Counted from the first letter of the stretch, positions 1 to 9,849 are shown. The stretch: DNA of 64,000 nt from Aliiglaciecola sp. 3_MG-2023 (GCF_030548205.1 NZ_JAUORV010000010.1:1-64000), one strand, 5' to 3'. Notes: generated from the sequence alone by a model not told the origin. Numbers and translations: made by a program.

Positions 1-37
1 CGAAATATGAACTTTTTTTGGTAAGCACTCTTATAAT

Positions 38-80
38 GAGTGCCCACACAGATTGTCTTGTTGCAAATTGTTAAAGAACG
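38..80 (-). promoter_or_regulatory. rRNA operon leader with boxA antitermination element
   Basis: Read on the minus strand, 69-80 gives CGTTCTTTAACA, a close match to the rrn boxA (TGCTCTTTAACA in E. coli). It is followed by CAATCTGTGTGGGCACTC (38-55), the conserved 16S-leader stretch of gammaproteobacterial rrn operons. A small inverted repeat GCACTC/GAGTGC (25-30/38-43) lies at the edge. The 16S gene should start within roughly 100 bases beyond the left end of the window, which is inferred from the usual leader length. Confidence 0.85.
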
Positions 81-189
81 TTTAGTGTTGTACCCGAAGG
101 TTTTTACACTAGGTCACTGCCCTTTGGCAGTTACCTGTAAATCTTGTCTGCTTAGTGAGTCCGTTAGGTCTCTCTCAAGCGGGAGGCGT

Positions 190-217
190 ATTCTACACTT
201 CCGTTATTTGATGTCAA
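190..217 (-). promoter_or_regulatory. rrn P2-type promoter
   Basis: The minus strand shows a perfect -35 TTGACA (212-217), a 16-base spacer and -10 TAGAAT (190-195). A GC-rich ACGCCTCCCGC discriminator follows, typical of stringently controlled stable-RNA promoters. The region upstream (218-260) is strongly A/T-rich and could act as an UP element. It lies proximal to the boxA leader. Confidence 0.85.
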
Positions 218-314
218 CAATTTATTTTCTAAATTATTTAATCTTTTTTTCTGCTTTTCAGTTTATCTTAAGGTTGGTTAGCCAAACTATTGATGTCCTG
301 CAAAAGCTGAGCGC

Positions 315-342
315 ATTGTAGTGATTTATTAACTAAGGTCAA
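315..342 (-). promoter_or_regulatory. rrn P1-type promoter
   Basis: The minus strand shows -35 TTGACC (337-342), a 16-base spacer and -10 TACAAT (315-320), followed by a GCGC discriminator. It lies 125 bases upstream of the second promoter, the same tandem P1/P2 spacing as in E. coli rrn operons. The sequence upstream (345-420) is almost pure A/T, consistent with an UP element. Confidence 0.8.
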
Positions 343-510
343 GCTTAATTACCAAATAATATTAAAATTAATTTAATATTTTTAAATTAAGATTATTTAT
401 CGAACAAAAACTGATTTGTGTATTATTTAAAACAAATTGTTGTTATTTTTAAACTCTAGGTGATTTCTGTTGTCGTAAACTAGATTAGTAAGTCTAAGTA
501 GGTGTTTATT

Positions 511-1272
511 ATGAAAAGTATTACCCCAATTGCATTAATTTTGGGTGTTTTGACTACACACGCATACGCAATTCCAACAACTGTCGTAGATGACAATAAT
601 AATCGCTTAACCGCGGACTTTGTAAAGAAACATGTTGATCAGTCGATGTCTATCGGCCGAGCGATAAAGAGTATTGTAGGAAATTATCCCAGAGAAGCCA
701 TTGGAGTAGTTAGTACTGCTCTTGATTTATATCCAGAAAAGTATAAAGAAATTATCCATGCCGCAATTTCTGCTGAACCGGCTTTAACCGGTGAGGTAGT
801 ATCACTAGCCATTGAAAAGGGGATTAGTAGTTGCTCTAGTATTGTAGAGACAGCAATTAATGCAGAACCAAGCTATGTTGACTTTATTGTAAGAGCAGCG
901 GCTTTCTCAACTCCGGATGAAATGGACGAGATTGTCAGAATAGCAGTAGAAACTGAACCCGACTCTGCAGACAATATTGTTCAAACGCTGTCTCGGTCAC
1001 ACCCAAATGAAATGGTAGAAATTATTAAAACAGCGGTTTCAGCAATGCCGTTTGTGGGAGAGTATGTTGTCGATGCTTTACTAGCGTCTTTCCCAGATGA
1101 AGCCGAACAGGTCGTTACTACCGCTTTACGAGAATCGGCCGAAGAGCAAGAGAGTGTAAGGCGGATTTTAGTTACCGCAATGAATGCTGGGGTCCCAGCT
1201 GAAGACTTATTAAAATATGCGAAAAATGCCGGCGCTACGGAAGAGCAGTTGGCCTTCATTAAAAAACAATAG
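511..1272 (+). CDS. Exported protein of tandem 15-residue helical repeats
   Basis: This is a 253-residue protein of unknown function. The start is taken at ATG 511, preceded by AAGTAGG; an in-frame GTG at 502 is less likely. Residues 1-20 form a signal peptide ending AYA, so the protein is probably periplasmic or secreted. Most of the mature chain, from about residue 61, is eleven consecutive 15-residue units with no insertions, pattern P-x4-(E/x)-(I/V)-(V/I)-x2-A-x4. Proline sits at position 1 in most units, as expected for a helix N-cap. Two units could form one helical hairpin of a solenoid, which is inference. It stands alone, divergent from the rRNA promoters and convergent with rplQ, sharing a bidirectional terminator with it. 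I do not recognise a named family. Confidence 0.8.
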   Translation: MKSITPIALILGVLTTHAYAIPTTVVDDNNNRLTADFVKKHVDQSMSIGRAIKSIVGNYPREAIGVVSTALDLYPEKYKEIIHAAISAEPALTGEVVSLAIEKGISSCSSIVETAINAEPSYVDFIVRAAAFSTPDEMDEIVRIAVETEPDSADNIVQTLSRSHPNEMVEIIKTAVSAMPFVGEYVVDALLASFPDEAEQVVTTALRESAEEQESVRRILVTAMNAGVPAEDLLKYAKNAGATEEQLAFIKKQ

Positions 1273-1315
1273 TACCAAGGATAAATAGTCTGAGTATTTA
1301 GCAGGCAATAGCTAC

Positions 1316-1345
1316 AAAAAAGCCGAGCATTAGCTCGGCTTTTTT
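1316..1345. terminator. Bidirectional intrinsic terminator
   Basis: A 13-base stem AAAAAAGCCGAGC / GCTCGGCTTTTTT closes over the loop ATTA. It reads as a hairpin plus T-run on both strands, so it can end both the repeat-protein transcript (+) and the alpha operon after rplQ (-). Confidence 0.9.
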
Positions 1346-1361
1346 AATGGGTTTGGAGTGA

Positions 1362-1763
1362 TTACTCCTCAGTTACTACTTCAGCTTCTTCAACTTCTTC
1401 AATAACTGGACGGTCAACTAGTTCAACGAAGGCCATAGGCGCGTTGTCACCTGAACGGAAACCACATTTTAAAATGCGAAGATATCCGCCTGGGCGAGCT
1501 TCATAGCGCGGACCAAGTTCACTGAATAATTTACCAACAACTTCTTTATCACCAGTACGTGCCATCGCCAAACGACGATTAGCTACACTGTCTTGCTTAG
1601 CAAGTGTGATAAGAGGCTCGATTACGCGACGCAGTTCTTTAGCCTTAGGCAACGTTGTTTTAATAACTTCGTGCTTAACTAATGAGCCAGCCATGTTTTT
1701 AAACATTGCTTGACGATGACTGCTGTTACGATTTAACTGACGACCACTGTTACGATGGCGCAT
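1362..1763 (-). CDS. rplQ: 50S ribosomal protein L17
   Basis: Large-subunit protein near the exit-tunnel rim, last gene of the alpha operon, 42 bases after rpoA. The N-terminus [18 protein letters not shown] is diagnostic of bacterial L17. At 133 residues it is slightly longer than E. coli L17 (127) because of an acidic tail ([13 protein letters not shown]). Transcription ends at the hairpin 1316-1345. Confidence 0.98.
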   Translation of the reverse strand: MRHRNSGRQLNRNSSHRQAMFKNMAGSLVKHEVIKTTLPKAKELRRVIEPLITLAKQDSVANRRLAMARTGDKEVVGKLFSELGPRYEARPGGYLRILKCGFRSGDNAPMAFVELVDRPVIEEVEEAEVVTEE

Positions 1764-1805
1764 AGCTCTATCCTTCTTTACAAATCAGTTTATCTTGCGA
1801 CCTGA

Positions 1806-2795
1806 TTAATCTTTTTCTGCGATACTCTCTGGGGGCCAGTTTTCAAGGCGCATTCCCAAAGAAAGACCACGAGATGCCAACACGTCTTTAATCTCGGTAA
1901 GAGATTTCTTACCTAAGTTAGGCGTTTTCAACAGCTCAACTTCAGTGCGTTGCACCAGGTCACCAATGTACTGGATAGCTTCAGCTTTCAAACAATTAGC
2001 TGAACGTACAGTAAGCTCTAAATCATCAACTGGACGAAGAAGAATAGGATCAAATTCCGGCTTCTCTTCTTTAGCAACAGGCTCTGAAATATCGCGAAGT
2101 TCAACGAATGCGTCTAATTGCTCAGCTAGAATAGTAGCTGAACGACGAATCGCTTCTTCCGGATCCAAAGTTCCATTGGTTTCCATATCAATAATTAATT
2201 TATCCAAATCTGTGCGTTGTTCAACACGAGCAGATTCAACATTATAAGCAATACGTTCTACTGGACTGTAAGAAGCATCAACTAACAAACGACCGATAGG
2301 TCGATCATCTTCTTCAGAGGAACGGCGAGTTGACGCAGGAACATATCCACGACCCATTTCGACTTTGATACGCATGTTTAACTCGGCATCGCCGGTAAGC
2401 GTACAAATAACGTGGTCAGGATTAAAGATCTCTACATCTCCATCATGCTGAATATCACCAGCAGTAACAGGGCCTGCACCAGACTTGACTAAAGTAAGAG
2501 TAGCTTCAGTTTTGCCTTCGATTTTAACAGCCAAACCTTTAAGGTTAAGCAAAATTTCGATGACATCTTCTTGAACACCCTCTTTAGTGCTGTACTCATG
2601 TAATACACCATCAATCTCTACTTCTGTCACGGCGCAACCAGGCATCGATGACAAAAGGATGCGACGAAGCGCGTTACCAAGAGTATGACCAAAACCACGC
2701 TCTAATGGCTCAAGTGTCACTTTAGCGCGTGTTGGTGATAAGTTTTCTATTTCCACTAACCTTGGTTTTAGGAATTCAGTTACAGAACCCGGCAT
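1806..2795 (-). CDS. rpoA: DNA-directed RNA polymerase alpha subunit
   Basis: The alpha subunit dimerises to nucleate RNA polymerase assembly and its C-terminal domain binds UP elements and activators. At 329 residues it has the standard length. The N-terminal domain (about 1-235) carries the assembly motif around [18 protein letters not shown]. After a flexible linker, the C-terminal domain (about 250-325) ends with the helix-hairpin-helix segment [20 protein letters not shown]. It lies in the usual place between rpsD (22-base gap) and rplQ. Confidence 0.99.
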   Translation of the reverse strand: MPGSVTEFLKPRLVEIENLSPTRAKVTLEPLERGFGHTLGNALRRILLSSMPGCAVTEVEIDGVLHEYSTKEGVQEDVIEILLNLKGLAVKIEGKTEATLTLVKSGAGPVTAGDIQHDGDVEIFNPDHVICTLTGDAELNMRIKVEMGRGYVPASTRRSSEEDDRPIGRLLVDASYSPVERIAYNVESARVEQRTDLDKLIIDMETNGTLDPEEAIRRSATILAEQLDAFVELRDISEPVAKEEKPEFDPILLRPVDDLELTVRSANCLKAEAIQYIGDLVQRTEVELLKTPNLGKKSLTEIKDVLASRGLSLGMRLENWPPESIAEKD

Positions 2796-2817
2796 TGTTT
2801 CCTCTCTTGATTATGCT

Positions 2818-3438
2818 TTACTTAGAGTAAAGTTCGACGATCAACTGTTCGTTAATTTCAGCAGACAAATCAGTTCTTTCTGGAATACGTTTGAAAACGC
2901 CTTCCATTTTTTTGCTGTCTACTTCAATCCAAGTTGGTTTTTCACGTTGGTCCGCCAATTCTAATGCAGCAACAATACGTGCTTGCTTTTTAGATTTTTC
3001 ACGAACGGAAACAACGTCTTCAGCAGAAACGTTAAAAGAAGGTATATTAACAACCTTACCGTTAACCATAATAGCTTTATGACTTACTAGCTGACGAGCT
3101 TCAGCACGTGTACTAGCAAATCCCATACGGTAAACAACATTGTCAAGACGCTGTTCTAAAAGCTGAAGCAAGTTTTCACCTGTGTTGCCTTTTAAACGCG
3201 CTGCTTCTTTATAGTAGTTACGGAACTGCTTTTCCAATACGCCATACATACGACGTACTTTTTGCTTTTCACGTAACTGCACACCGTAATCAGACAAACG
3301 GCCACGACGGGCTCCATGCTGACCTGGGGCAGTATCTATCTTACATTTCGAGTCAATTGCTCGAACGCCACTTTTAAGGAACAAATCTGTTCCTTCGCGA
3401 CGACTAAGTTTGAGTTTTGGACCCAAATATCTAGCCAT
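2818..3438 (-). CDS. rpsD: 30S ribosomal protein S4
   Basis: Primary 16S rRNA-binding protein and, in E. coli, translational repressor of the alpha operon through the rpsM leader. At 206 residues it has exactly the E. coli length. It begins [19 protein letters not shown]. An S4 RNA-binding domain lies at about 96-156 ([20 protein letters not shown]). A matching S4-type leader is present upstream of rpsM, so autogenous control is likely here too. It lies 24 bases after rpsK. Confidence 0.99.
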   Translation of the reverse strand: MARYLGPKLKLSRREGTDLFLKSGVRAIDSKCKIDTAPGQHGARRGRLSDYGVQLREKQKVRRMYGVLEKQFRNYYKEAARLKGNTGENLLQLLEQRLDNVVYRMGFASTRAEARQLVSHKAIMVNGKVVNIPSFNVSAEDVVSVREKSKKQARIVAALELADQREKPTWIEVDSKKMEGVFKRIPERTDLSAEINEQLIVELYSK

Positions 3439-3462
3439 GATCTTTCTCCAACTGTCCGTCGA

Positions 3463-3855
3463 TTAAACGCGACGTTTTTTCGGTGGACGACAACCGTTGT
3501 GAGGAATAGGTGTCACATCGGTAATATTAGTGATTTTATAACCAGTTGCATTCAAAGCACGGATAGCAGATTCACGACCTGGACCTGGACCTTTAACGAA
3601 TACTTCTAAGTTTTTCAAACCGTAATCCTGAGCAGCAATACCTGCGCGCTCAGCAGCAACCTGTGCAGCAAAAGGGGTAGATTTACGTGAACCACGGAAA
3701 CCTGAACCACCTGACGTTGCCCAAGACAAGGCGTTACCTTGACGGTCAGTAATTGTCACTATTGTGTTGTTGAAAGACGCATGGATATGAGCCATACCGT
3801 CTGCAACTTGACGTTTTGCGCGCTTACGCGTGCTCTTTGTAGGTGCTTTAGCCAT
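3463..3855 (-). CDS. rpsK: 30S ribosomal protein S11
   Basis: Small-subunit platform protein contacting 16S rRNA near the mRNA exit. It is 130 residues long (129 in E. coli). It has the characteristic core [20 protein letters not shown] and ends in [13 protein letters not shown]. It is the second gene of the alpha operon, 12 bases after rpsM. Confidence 0.99.
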   Translation of the reverse strand: MAKAPTKSTRKRAKRQVADGMAHIHASFNNTIVTITDRQGNALSWATSGGSGFRGSRKSTPFAAQVAAERAGIAAQDYGLKNLEVFVKGPGPGRESAIRALNATGYKITNITDVTPIPHNGCRPPKKRRV

Positions 3856-3867
3856 AACTAACCTCGC

Positions 3868-4224
3868 TTACTTTTTAATTGGCTTACGAGGACCTTTACG
3901 GGTACGCGCATTTGTTTTAGTGCGCTGACCACGTAGAGGTAAGCTACGACGGTGGCGTATACCACGGAAGCAACCTAGGTCCATCAAACGTTTGATGTTC
4001 ATTGACACTTCACGGCGAAGATCACCTTCTACCATGAATTTCGCGACTTCGTCACGAAGCTTGTCAATCGTTGTTTCATCAAGATCTTTAATCTTGGTTG
4101 ACTCTGTAACACCAGCAGCTTCACAAATGCTTTTCGCACGTGTCGCGCCTACGCCATAGATTGATTGGATAGCAATCACAGCGTGCTTGTGTTCAGGGAT
4201 GTTAATGCCAGCGATACGGGCCAT
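3868..4224 (-). CDS. rpsM: 30S ribosomal protein S13
   Basis: Head protein of the 30S subunit that contacts the P-site tRNA and forms bridges to the 50S. I place the start at 4224 ([20 protein letters not shown], 118 residues, the E. coli length). It is preceded by AGGAG eight bases upstream; the open frame extends three codons further (MLL) but without support. The C-terminal basic tail [14 protein letters not shown] is typical. It is the first gene of the alpha operon and its ribosome-binding site sits inside the S4-leader structure. Confidence 0.98.
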   Translation of the reverse strand: MARIAGINIPEHKHAVIAIQSIYGVGATRAKSICEAAGVTESTKIKDLDETTIDKLRDEVAKFMVEGDLRREVSMNIKRLMDLGCFRGIRHRRSLPLRGQRTKTNARTRKGPRKPIKK

Positions 4225-4292
4225 TAACAGCACTCCTCTTAAATTATTGTCATCAGCCTAAAAAGCCCGATAGGATACTTACCCGATGACCA
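4222..4292 (-). promoter_or_regulatory. Alpha-operon S4-binding leader (Alpha_RBS-like pseudoknot)
   Basis: The minus-strand leader directly before rpsM contains AGTATCCT, CGGGCTTTTTAGG and the Shine-Dalgarno AGAGGAGTG. In order and wording this closely resembles the E. coli alpha-operon leader where S4 binds (AGTATCCTGAAAACGGGCTTTTCAG). GTCATC and GATGAC bracket the core and can pair. In E. coli S4 traps a nested pseudoknot that includes the rpsM start and represses the operon; the same role is inferred here from sequence likeness. Confidence 0.75.
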
Positions 4293-4307
4293 AATTGCAA
4301 ATTAAGC

Positions 4308-4342
4308 TTGGGTGAGTCGGTAGTATGACCGATTTCACCCAA
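4308..4342. repeat. Strong hairpin between the spc and alpha operons
   Basis: An inverted repeat TTGGGTGA (4308-4315) / TCACCCAA (4335-4342) has an inner stem TCGGT/ACCGA. It lies between rpmJ and the alpha leader. There is no T-run, so it may be a processing or Rho-assisted site rather than an intrinsic terminator. Confidence 0.6.
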
Positions 4343-4356
4343 ATACCACATTTCGA

Positions 4357-4473
4357 TTAACCTTGCCTTTGCTTATGCTTAGGGTCAGAACTACAAATTA
4401 TACGTACAACGCCATTGCGCTTTACGACTTTGCAGCTACGGCAAATCTTTTTAACGGATGCACGAACTTTCAT
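4357..4473 (-). CDS. rpmJ: 50S ribosomal protein L36
   Basis: A 38-residue protein, too short for ordinary ORF lists. It reads [20 protein letters not shown] at the start and ends PKHKQRQG. The zinc-ribbon ligands C11, C14, C27 and H33 are all present, so this is the zinc-binding (C+) form of L36. It is the last gene of the spc operon, 24 bases after secY, exactly as in E. coli. Confidence 0.97.
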   Translation of the reverse strand: MKVRASVKKICRSCKVVKRNGVVRIICSSDPKHKQRQG

Positions 4474-4497
4474 ATCACCACTCCGTAAACGCTTATC

Positions 4498-5817
4498 TTA
4501 ACGACCGTAGCCTTTAAGATTCGCTTTCTTAAGAACAGATTCATATTGATGTGACATCAAATGAGTCTGCACCTGCGCCATGAAATCCATGATTACCACT
4601 ACAATAATAAGTAGTGATGTGCCGCCGAAATAGAACTGAACGTTCCAAGCGATCAACATGAACTCAGGCACCAAACAAATAAAGGTTATGTAAAGTGCGC
4701 CTGCCAAAGTAAGGCGTGTCATTACTTTATCGATGTAGCGAGACGTTTGCTCACCAGGGCGAATACCAGGTACAAAAGCACCAGACTTCTTCAAATTATC
4801 TGCTGTTTCACGAGGGTTAAACACCAACGCTGTATAGAAGAAACAGAAAAAGATAATCGCCGCAGCGTATAACATCACGTACAAAGGTTGCCCAGGGGAC
4901 AACATTAAAGCCACATCCTGTAACCAGGAGAATGACTCATTTTGACCGAACCAACTTGCGATAGTTCCAGGGAACAAAATAATACTAGAAGCAAAGATTG
5001 GAGGAATAACACCAGCCATATTTACCTTAAGTGGTAAATGTGTACTTTGTGCTGCAAATACCTTACGGCCTTGCTGTTTCTTCGCGTAGTTTACAACAAT
5101 ACGTCGTTGACCGCGCTCTACAAACACAACAAAATATGTAATGGCAACAATGATTACGCCAATTAGCAATAACAATAGTACATTTATGTCACCCTGTCTG
5201 GCTTGCTCCGCAGTCTGACCAATCGCTGTAGGCAGACCGGCAACAATACCAGAAAAGATCAAAATGGAGATACCGTTGCCGATACCTCTTTCGGTAATTT
5301 GCTCACCTAACCACATCAAAAACATGGTACCAGTAACCAAACTCACTACCGCAGTAAAGTAAAAACCGAAGCCAGGAGCAATCACCAAACCTGATATCAG
5401 GTTCGGAAGATTAGTCGCAATCCCAATTGCTTGGAACGTGGCCAACACCAACGTAAAGTAACGAGTGTATTGACTTATTTTACGACGTCCAGCTTCACCT
5501 TCTTTTTTCAACTCAATCATTGGCGGATGCACAACTGTCAGCAACTGCATAATAATTGATGCCGAAATATATGGCATTATACCTAGGGCAAGAACCGATG
5601 CGCGCTCAAGTGCACCACCTGAAAACATATTAAACATTTCCACGATAGTGCCCTTTTGCTGCTCAAATAATTGAGCTAACACATTGGCATCAATACCAGG
5701 AATAGGTACGTATGAACCGAGTCTAAATACAATGATCGCACCTAGTACGAACAACAATCTTGATTTAAGCTCGCTCAAGCCGCCTTTAGCGCTTGAATCC
5801 TGTCCTGGTTTTGCCAT
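4498..5817 (-). CDS. secY: Preprotein translocase subunit SecY
   Basis: Ten-span channel subunit of the SecYEG translocon in the inner membrane, through which signal-peptide proteins pass. It is 439 residues (443 in E. coli). The N-terminal region includes [17 protein letters not shown], the plug-side segment. The cytoplasmic loop [19 protein letters not shown] and the C-terminal loop [19 protein letters not shown] are the conserved SecA/ribosome-contact loops. It lies in the spc operon, 5 bases after rplO. Confidence 0.99.
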   Translation of the reverse strand: MAKPGQDSSAKGGLSELKSRLLFVLGAIIVFRLGSYVPIPGIDANVLAQLFEQQKGTIVEMFNMFSGGALERASVLALGIMPYISASIIMQLLTVVHPPMIELKKEGEAGRRKISQYTRYFTLVLATFQAIGIATNLPNLISGLVIAPGFGFYFTAVVSLVTGTMFLMWLGEQITERGIGNGISILIFSGIVAGLPTAIGQTAEQARQGDINVLLLLLIGVIIVAITYFVVFVERGQRRIVVNYAKKQQGRKVFAAQSTHLPLKVNMAGVIPPIFASSIILFPGTIASWFGQNESFSWLQDVALMLSPGQPLYVMLYAAAIIFFCFFYTALVFNPRETADNLKKSGAFVPGIRPGEQTSRYIDKVMTRLTLAGALYITFICLVPEFMLIAWNVQFYFGGTSLLIIVVVIMDFMAQVQTHLMSHQYESVLKKANLKGYGR

Positions 5818-5822
5818 CTAGC

Positions 5823-6257
5823 TTATTCCTCTACTTTACCGCCAGCGGCTTGAATTGCTTCAAGTGCGCCTTTAGATACCTTTAAACCTTTTACAGTAAC
5901 TGCGCGAGAGATTTCGCCACTTTTCATTACTTTGACGTTTAGCATTTCTTTTTTAACAAGACCTGCTGCTTTCAAAGTCTCTAGTGAAACCTCATCACCT
6001 TCTACTTTAGCAATTTCACTCAATGTAACTTGGTCAGAGACGAAAGAAACACGAGAAGTGAAACCGAACTTAGGTAGACGGCGTTGAATTGGCATTTGTC
6101 CGCCTTCAAAACCAGGCTTAACAGAACCGCCTGAGCGACTCTTTTGACCTTTGTGACCACGGCCACCAGTTTTACCAAGACCTGAACCGATACCGCGACC
6201 TACGCGCTTACCAGAATTTTTAGCTCCAGGTGCAGGAGCAATAGTATTTAATTTCAT
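5823..6257 (-). CDS. rplO: 50S ribosomal protein L15
   Basis: Late-assembly 23S rRNA-binding protein, 144 residues as in E. coli. It has the glycine/lysine-rich N-terminal extension ([19 protein letters not shown]) that threads into rRNA. It lies between rpmD (3-base gap) and secY (5-base gap), so translational coupling is likely. Confidence 0.99.
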   Translation of the reverse strand: MKLNTIAPAPGAKNSGKRVGRGIGSGLGKTGGRGHKGQKSRSGGSVKPGFEGGQMPIQRRLPKFGFTSRVSFVSDQVTLSEIAKVEGDEVSLETLKAAGLVKKEMLNVKVMKSGEISRAVTVKGLKVSKGALEAIQAAGGKVEE

Positions 6258-6260
6258 ATC

Positions 6261-6443
6261 TTACTCCTCCACTACTTCAACCATGTAATATACACGGTTG
6301 ATCATGCCACGAACGGCTGGGGTGTCTTCCAACTCACGAACATGCCCGATGCGACGCAAACCTAAACCAGTCAATGTAGCTCTGTGTTTAGGTAGACGAC
6401 CAATAGAGCTTTTAGTTTGCTTTACTTTAATCATCTTAGCCAT
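6261..6443 (-). CDS. rpmD: 50S ribosomal protein L30
   Basis: Small 23S rRNA-binding protein, 60 residues (59 in E. coli). The start is taken at 6443 ([20 protein letters not shown]), preceded by GGGG nine bases upstream. An upstream in-frame TTG at 6449 overlaps the rpsE stop region and adds only two residues not found in the family. It sits 6 bases after rpsE and 3 before rplO. Confidence 0.97.
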   Translation of the reverse strand: MAKMIKVKQTKSSIGRLPKHRATLTGLGLRRIGHVRELEDTPAVRGMINRVYYMVEVVEE

Positions 6444-6449
6444 GTTCAA

Positions 6450-6953
6450 TTACCCCAAAATTTCGTCAACAGGCAATCCACGTTTAGCAGCAATTCCTTC
6501 AGGAGAGTTCATCTCTACTAAAGCATTGATTGTTGCACGAACAACGTTGATTGGGTTTGTTGAGCCGTAGCATTTTGAAAGTACGTTTTGTACACCTGCA
6601 ACTTCAAGAACTGCACGCATTGCACCACCGGCAATAATACCAGTACCTTCTGATGCTGGTTGCATGTAAACCTTGGAGCCTGAGTGACGTCCTTTAATTG
6701 GATGCTGTAATGTGTTGCCGTTAAGGTCTACGTTCACAAGATTGCGACGCGCCTTTTCCATTGCTTTTTGGATTGCAGCAGGTACTTCACGTGCCTTACC
6801 GTAACCAAAGCCAACACGACCATTTCCGTCACCAACTACTGTCAAAGCAGTAAAGCTAAAGATACGACCACCTTTAACAACTTTTGATACACGGTTTACA
6901 GCGATCAACTTTTCTAACAGGTCACCCTGTTGTTGAACTTCTACTTTAGCCAT
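6450..6953 (-). CDS. rpsE: 30S ribosomal protein S5
   Basis: Small-subunit protein at the mRNA entry site, important for decoding accuracy. It is 167 residues, the E. coli length. The double-stranded-RNA-binding-like N-terminal domain includes [20 protein letters not shown] (about 22-41). The C-terminal domain includes [17 protein letters not shown]. It follows rplR by 9 bases. Confidence 0.99.
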   Translation of the reverse strand: MAKVEVQQQGDLLEKLIAVNRVSKVVKGGRIFSFTALTVVGDGNGRVGFGYGKAREVPAAIQKAMEKARRNLVNVDLNGNTLQHPIKGRHSGSKVYMQPASEGTGIIAGGAMRAVLEVAGVQNVLSKCYGSTNPINVVRATINALVEMNSPEGIAAKRGLPVDEILG

Positions 6954-6962
6954 AATTAACTC

Positions 6963-7316
6963 CTAGAACTGAAGGCCTGCTTCACGAGCAGCGTCAGCTA
7001 ATGCTTTAACTCGACCGTGATATTTGAAACCACTACGGTCAAAAGCAATTTCTTTGATGCCTTTTTCTATAGCACGTTCTGCAATCGCTTTACCTACTGC
7101 AGCAGCTGCTTCTGAATTTCCCGTAGACTTAAGGGAATTACGAAGTTCTGATTCTACAGTAGAAGCCGCCGCTAACACTTCTGAGCCACTTGGCGCGATT
7201 AACTGCGCGTATATGTGGCGAGGTGTGCGGTTAATAACCAAGCGATGCGCGGCCAGTTCACTGATTTTTTTGCGAGCGCGGGTAGCGCGGCGCAAGCGAG
7301 CTGATTTCTTATCCAT
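6963..7316 (-). CDS. rplR: 50S ribosomal protein L18
   Basis: Binds 5S rRNA in the central protuberance together with L5. It is 117 residues, the E. coli length. It begins [18 protein letters not shown] with the basic N-terminus typical of the family and ends [21 protein letters not shown]-like. Gaps are 12 bases to rplF and 9 to rpsE. Confidence 0.99.
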   Translation of the reverse strand: MDKKSARLRRATRARKKISELAAHRLVINRTPRHIYAQLIAPSGSEVLAAASTVESELRNSLKSTGNSEAAAAVGKAIAERAIEKGIKEIAFDRSGFKYHGRVKALADAAREAGLQF

Positions 7317-7328
7317 CGTATCACCTAC

Positions 7329-7862
7329 CTACTTTTTCTTAGCTTCTTTACGACGCACAACTTCATCAGCATAACGAACACCTTTGCCTTTGTAAGGCTC
7401 TGGTGGACGGTAAGCACGAATATTAGCTGCAACCTGACCTACCACTTGCTTATCAGCGCCTTTAACGACGATTTCAGTTTGGGTAGGTGTTTCAACTGAA
7501 ATACCAGCAGGCATTTCATAAACTACTGGGTGAGAGAAGCCCAACGTAAGGTTTAATTTGCTACCTTGTGCTTGAGCACGGTAACCAACACCATTAAGTT
7601 GTAATTTCTTTTCGAACCCTTCAGATACACCTGCAACCATTGCATTCAAAATAGAGCGAGCAGTACCAGCTTGAGCCCAATTACCAGCAAAACCTTCACG
7701 AGGTAATGCTTTCAATTGGTTTTCTTCTTGTACGACTTCAACTGCTTCGTTGAATACACGGTCCAAAGTACCGTTTTTTCCTTTTACTGTGACATTTTGA
7801 CCAGCGATAGTTACTTCTACACCAGCTTTAATATCGACAGGAGCTTTTGCTATACGTGACAT
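7329..7862 (-). CDS. rplF: 50S ribosomal protein L6
   Basis: Two-domain protein at the base of the L7/L12 stalk, near the factor-binding site. It is 177 residues, the E. coli length. It begins [19 protein letters not shown]. The C-terminal signature [20 protein letters not shown] is intact. It lies between rpsH and rplR in the standard spc order. Confidence 0.99.
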   Translation of the reverse strand: MSRIAKAPVDIKAGVEVTIAGQNVTVKGKNGTLDRVFNEAVEVVQEENQLKALPREGFAGNWAQAGTARSILNAMVAGVSEGFEKKLQLNGVGYRAQAQGSKLNLTLGFSHPVVYEMPAGISVETPTQTEIVVKGADKQVVGQVAANIRAYRPPEPYKGKGVRYADEVVRRKEAKKK

Positions 7863-7875
7863 ATTCTATCTCCCG

Positions 7876-8268
7876 TTACGCTACATAACCGATGATCTCA
7901 CCGCCCATGCCAGCTTTACGCGCTGCACGGTCAGTCATCACACCTTTTGAGGTAGACACGATAGCAATGCCCAAACCACCCATCACTTTAGGAAGCTCAT
8001 CTTTTTTCTTATAGATGCGCAGACCTGGACGGCTGACTCGTTCAATGCTCTCAATTACTTTTTTGCCTTCGAAGTATTTAAGTGCTACTTCAATTACAGG
8101 CTTAACGTCACCAGAAACAGCGAAGTCAGTGATATAACCTTCATCTTTTAAAACTTTAGCGATAGAAACGCGAAGTTTAGAAGAAGGCATAGCAACTGTT
8201 ACTTTGCTTGCTAATTGGCCGTTACGAATGCGGGTAAACATATCCGCGATAGGATCTTGCATGCTCAT
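7876..8268 (-). CDS. rpsH: 30S ribosomal protein S8
   Basis: Primary 16S rRNA-binding protein of the central domain. In E. coli it also represses translation of the spc operon by binding the rplE region. It is 130 residues, same as E. coli, beginning [18 protein letters not shown]. The C-terminal RNA-binding signature [20 protein letters not shown] is present in shortened form near the end. I did not resolve an S8 target structure in the rplX-rplE junction. Confidence 0.99.
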   Translation of the reverse strand: MSMQDPIADMFTRIRNGQLASKVTVAMPSSKLRVSIAKVLKDEGYITDFAVSGDVKPVIEVALKYFEGKKVIESIERVSRPGLRIYKKKDELPKVMGGLGIAIVSTSKGVMTDRAARKAGMGGEIIGYVA

Positions 8269-8280
8269 ATTGGCTACTCC

Positions 8281-8586
8281 TTACCAGCTGGCTTTTTTAA
8301 GGCCAGGGACTTCACCGCGCATAGCTGCTTCACGCAACTTTATACGGCTAAGACCAAATTTGCGTAGGAACCCATGTGGACGACCAGTTACACGGCAGCG
8401 GTTTTGCTTGCGTGATAAACTAGAGTCACGTGGAAGTTGTTGTAGCTTAAGAACAGCATCCCAACGTTCTTCATCAGTAACGTTAACATCGCTGATAATC
8501 GCTTTTAGCTCTGCACGTTTAGTACCGTACTTTGCTGCTAGCTTGGCGCGTTTTACTTCGCGCGCTTTCATTGATTCTTTTGCCAT
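8281..8586 (-). CDS. rpsN: 30S ribosomal protein S14
   Basis: Small-subunit head protein. It is 101 residues, the long zinc-free form: the C-x2-C motifs of the short zinc form are absent. It begins [20 protein letters not shown] and contains RNRC-like [19 protein letters not shown]. It lies 11 bases after rplE and 12 before rpsH. Confidence 0.99.
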   Translation of the reverse strand: MAKESMKAREVKRAKLAAKYGTKRAELKAIISDVNVTDEERWDAVLKLQQLPRDSSLSRKQNRCRVTGRPHGFLRKFGLSRIKLREAAMRGEVPGLKKASW

Positions 8587-8597
8587 AACCCTACACC

Positions 8598-9137
8598 TTA
8601 TTTTCTAAACGGGAAGTTAAAAGCGGTTAAAAGCGCTTTTGCTTCATCGTCTGAGTTTGCGCTAGTAGTGATAGTAATATCCATACCGCGAATTTTATCA
8701 ACTTTATCAAAGTCGATCTCAGGGAAGATAATTTGCTCACGCACACCCATGCTGTAATTACCACGGCCATCGAATGATTTTGCATTCAAGCCACGGAAGT
8801 CACGGATACGAGGAATTGCAATTGAAATCAAACGTTCCAAGAATTCCCACATACGTTCACCACGTAAGGTTACTTTACAGCCAATCGGATAACCTTCACG
8901 GATTTTAAAACCCGCTACAGACTTACGAGCAACAGTAACAATTGGTTTTTGTCCAGCAATCGCAGCCATATCAGCCTGCGCGTTTTCCAAAACTTTCTTG
9001 TCCGCTATCGCTTCACCTAAACCCATGTTTAAGGTGATTTTTTCGATCCGAGGGACTTGCATGACGCTTTTGTAGTTGAACTGCTTCGCAAGTTCTCCCA
9101 CTACTGTTTCTTTATAGAAATCATGCAGTTTCGCCAT
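8598..9137 (-). CDS. rplE: 50S ribosomal protein L5
   Basis: Binds 5S rRNA and contacts P-site tRNA. The start is placed at 9137 ([20 protein letters not shown], 179 residues as in E. coli), with GGAG six bases upstream. The open frame runs four codons further (MEST) without family support. The conserved stretch [20 protein letters not shown] is intact. Confidence 0.98.
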   Translation of the reverse strand: MAKLHDFYKETVVGELAKQFNYKSVMQVPRIEKITLNMGLGEAIADKKVLENAQADMAAIAGQKPIVTVARKSVAGFKIREGYPIGCKVTLRGERMWEFLERLISIAIPRIRDFRGLNAKSFDGRGNYSMGVREQIIFPEIDFDKVDKIRGMDITITTSANSDDEAKALLTAFNFPFRK

Positions 9138-9153
9138 CGTACTCTCCAATTAA

Positions 9154-9468
9154 TTAAACTAGTTCGCCGTTAGATTTGAAGAAACGAACTTTCTTCTCAT
9201 CTTCAAAACGGAAACCAACGCGATCTGCTTTACCCGTCGCTGGGTTAACAACCGCTACATTTGATACGTGAATTGCTGCTTCCTTTTCAACGATGCCACC
9301 AGGGACATTCAATTGAGGATTAGGCTTCTGGTGTTTTTTCACCAAATTCACACCTTCTATTATTAGCTTGTCTTCAGACGCTAGTACTTTAAGGACTTTG
9401 CCTTGTTTTCCTTTGTCTTTGCCTGCTAATACGACTACTTCATCATCACGACGAATTTTTCTAGCCAT
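9154..9468 (-). CDS. rplX: 50S ribosomal protein L24
   Basis: Assembly-initiating 23S rRNA-binding protein, 104 residues as in E. coli. The N-terminal KOW motif is visible ([21 protein letters not shown] without the first residues). It is the second gene of the spc operon, 12 bases after rplN. Confidence 0.99.
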   Translation of the reverse strand: MARKIRRDDEVVVLAGKDKGKQGKVLKVLASEDKLIIEGVNLVKKHQKPNPQLNVPGGIVEKEAAIHVSNVAVVNPATGKADRVGFRFEDEKKVRFFKSNGELV

Positions 9469-9480
9469 TATCGTGACTCC

Positions 9481-9849
9481 TTATAGTACCTCTGGGGCCA
9501 ATGAAATGATCTTCATGAAAGAATCTCCACGAAGCTCACGTGTGACCGGGCCAAAGATACGCGTACCAATAGGTTGCTTGTTTGCATTAAGCAAAACAGC
9601 TGCATTATTATCAAAACGGATAGTAGAACCATCTGCTCGACGAACGCCTTTCCTAGTACGCACCACCACTGCATTCAGAACGTCACCTTTTTTTACTTTG
9701 CCACGAGGAATTGCTTCCTTGACAGTAACTTTGATGATGTCACCGATATGTGCATAACGGCGATGCGAGCCACCAAGAACCTTAATACACTGAACCCTGC
9801 GAGCGCCGGAGTTGTCGGCAACATCCAGGTTAGTTTGCATTTGGATCAT
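9481..9849 (-). CDS. rplN: 50S ribosomal protein L14
   Basis: 23S rRNA-binding protein at the subunit interface and docking site of the RsfS silencing factor. It is 122 residues long (123 in E. coli), beginning [20 protein letters not shown]. It is the first gene of the spc operon. Unusually, rpsQ and the rest of the S10 operon are not upstream; instead there is a promoter region and an unrelated lipoprotein gene. Confidence 0.99.
   Translation of the reverse strand: MIQMQTNLDVADNSGARRVQCIKVLGGSHRRYAHIGDIIKVTVKEAIPRGKVKKGDVLNAVVVRTRKGVRRADGSTIRFDNNAAVLLNANKQPIGTRIFGPVTRELRGDSFMKIISLAPEVL

Noticed and set aside
40-321. Open frame of 93 codons on the + strand
   Set aside because: It lies over the boxA leader and both rrn promoters of the opposite strand and has no ribosome-binding site.
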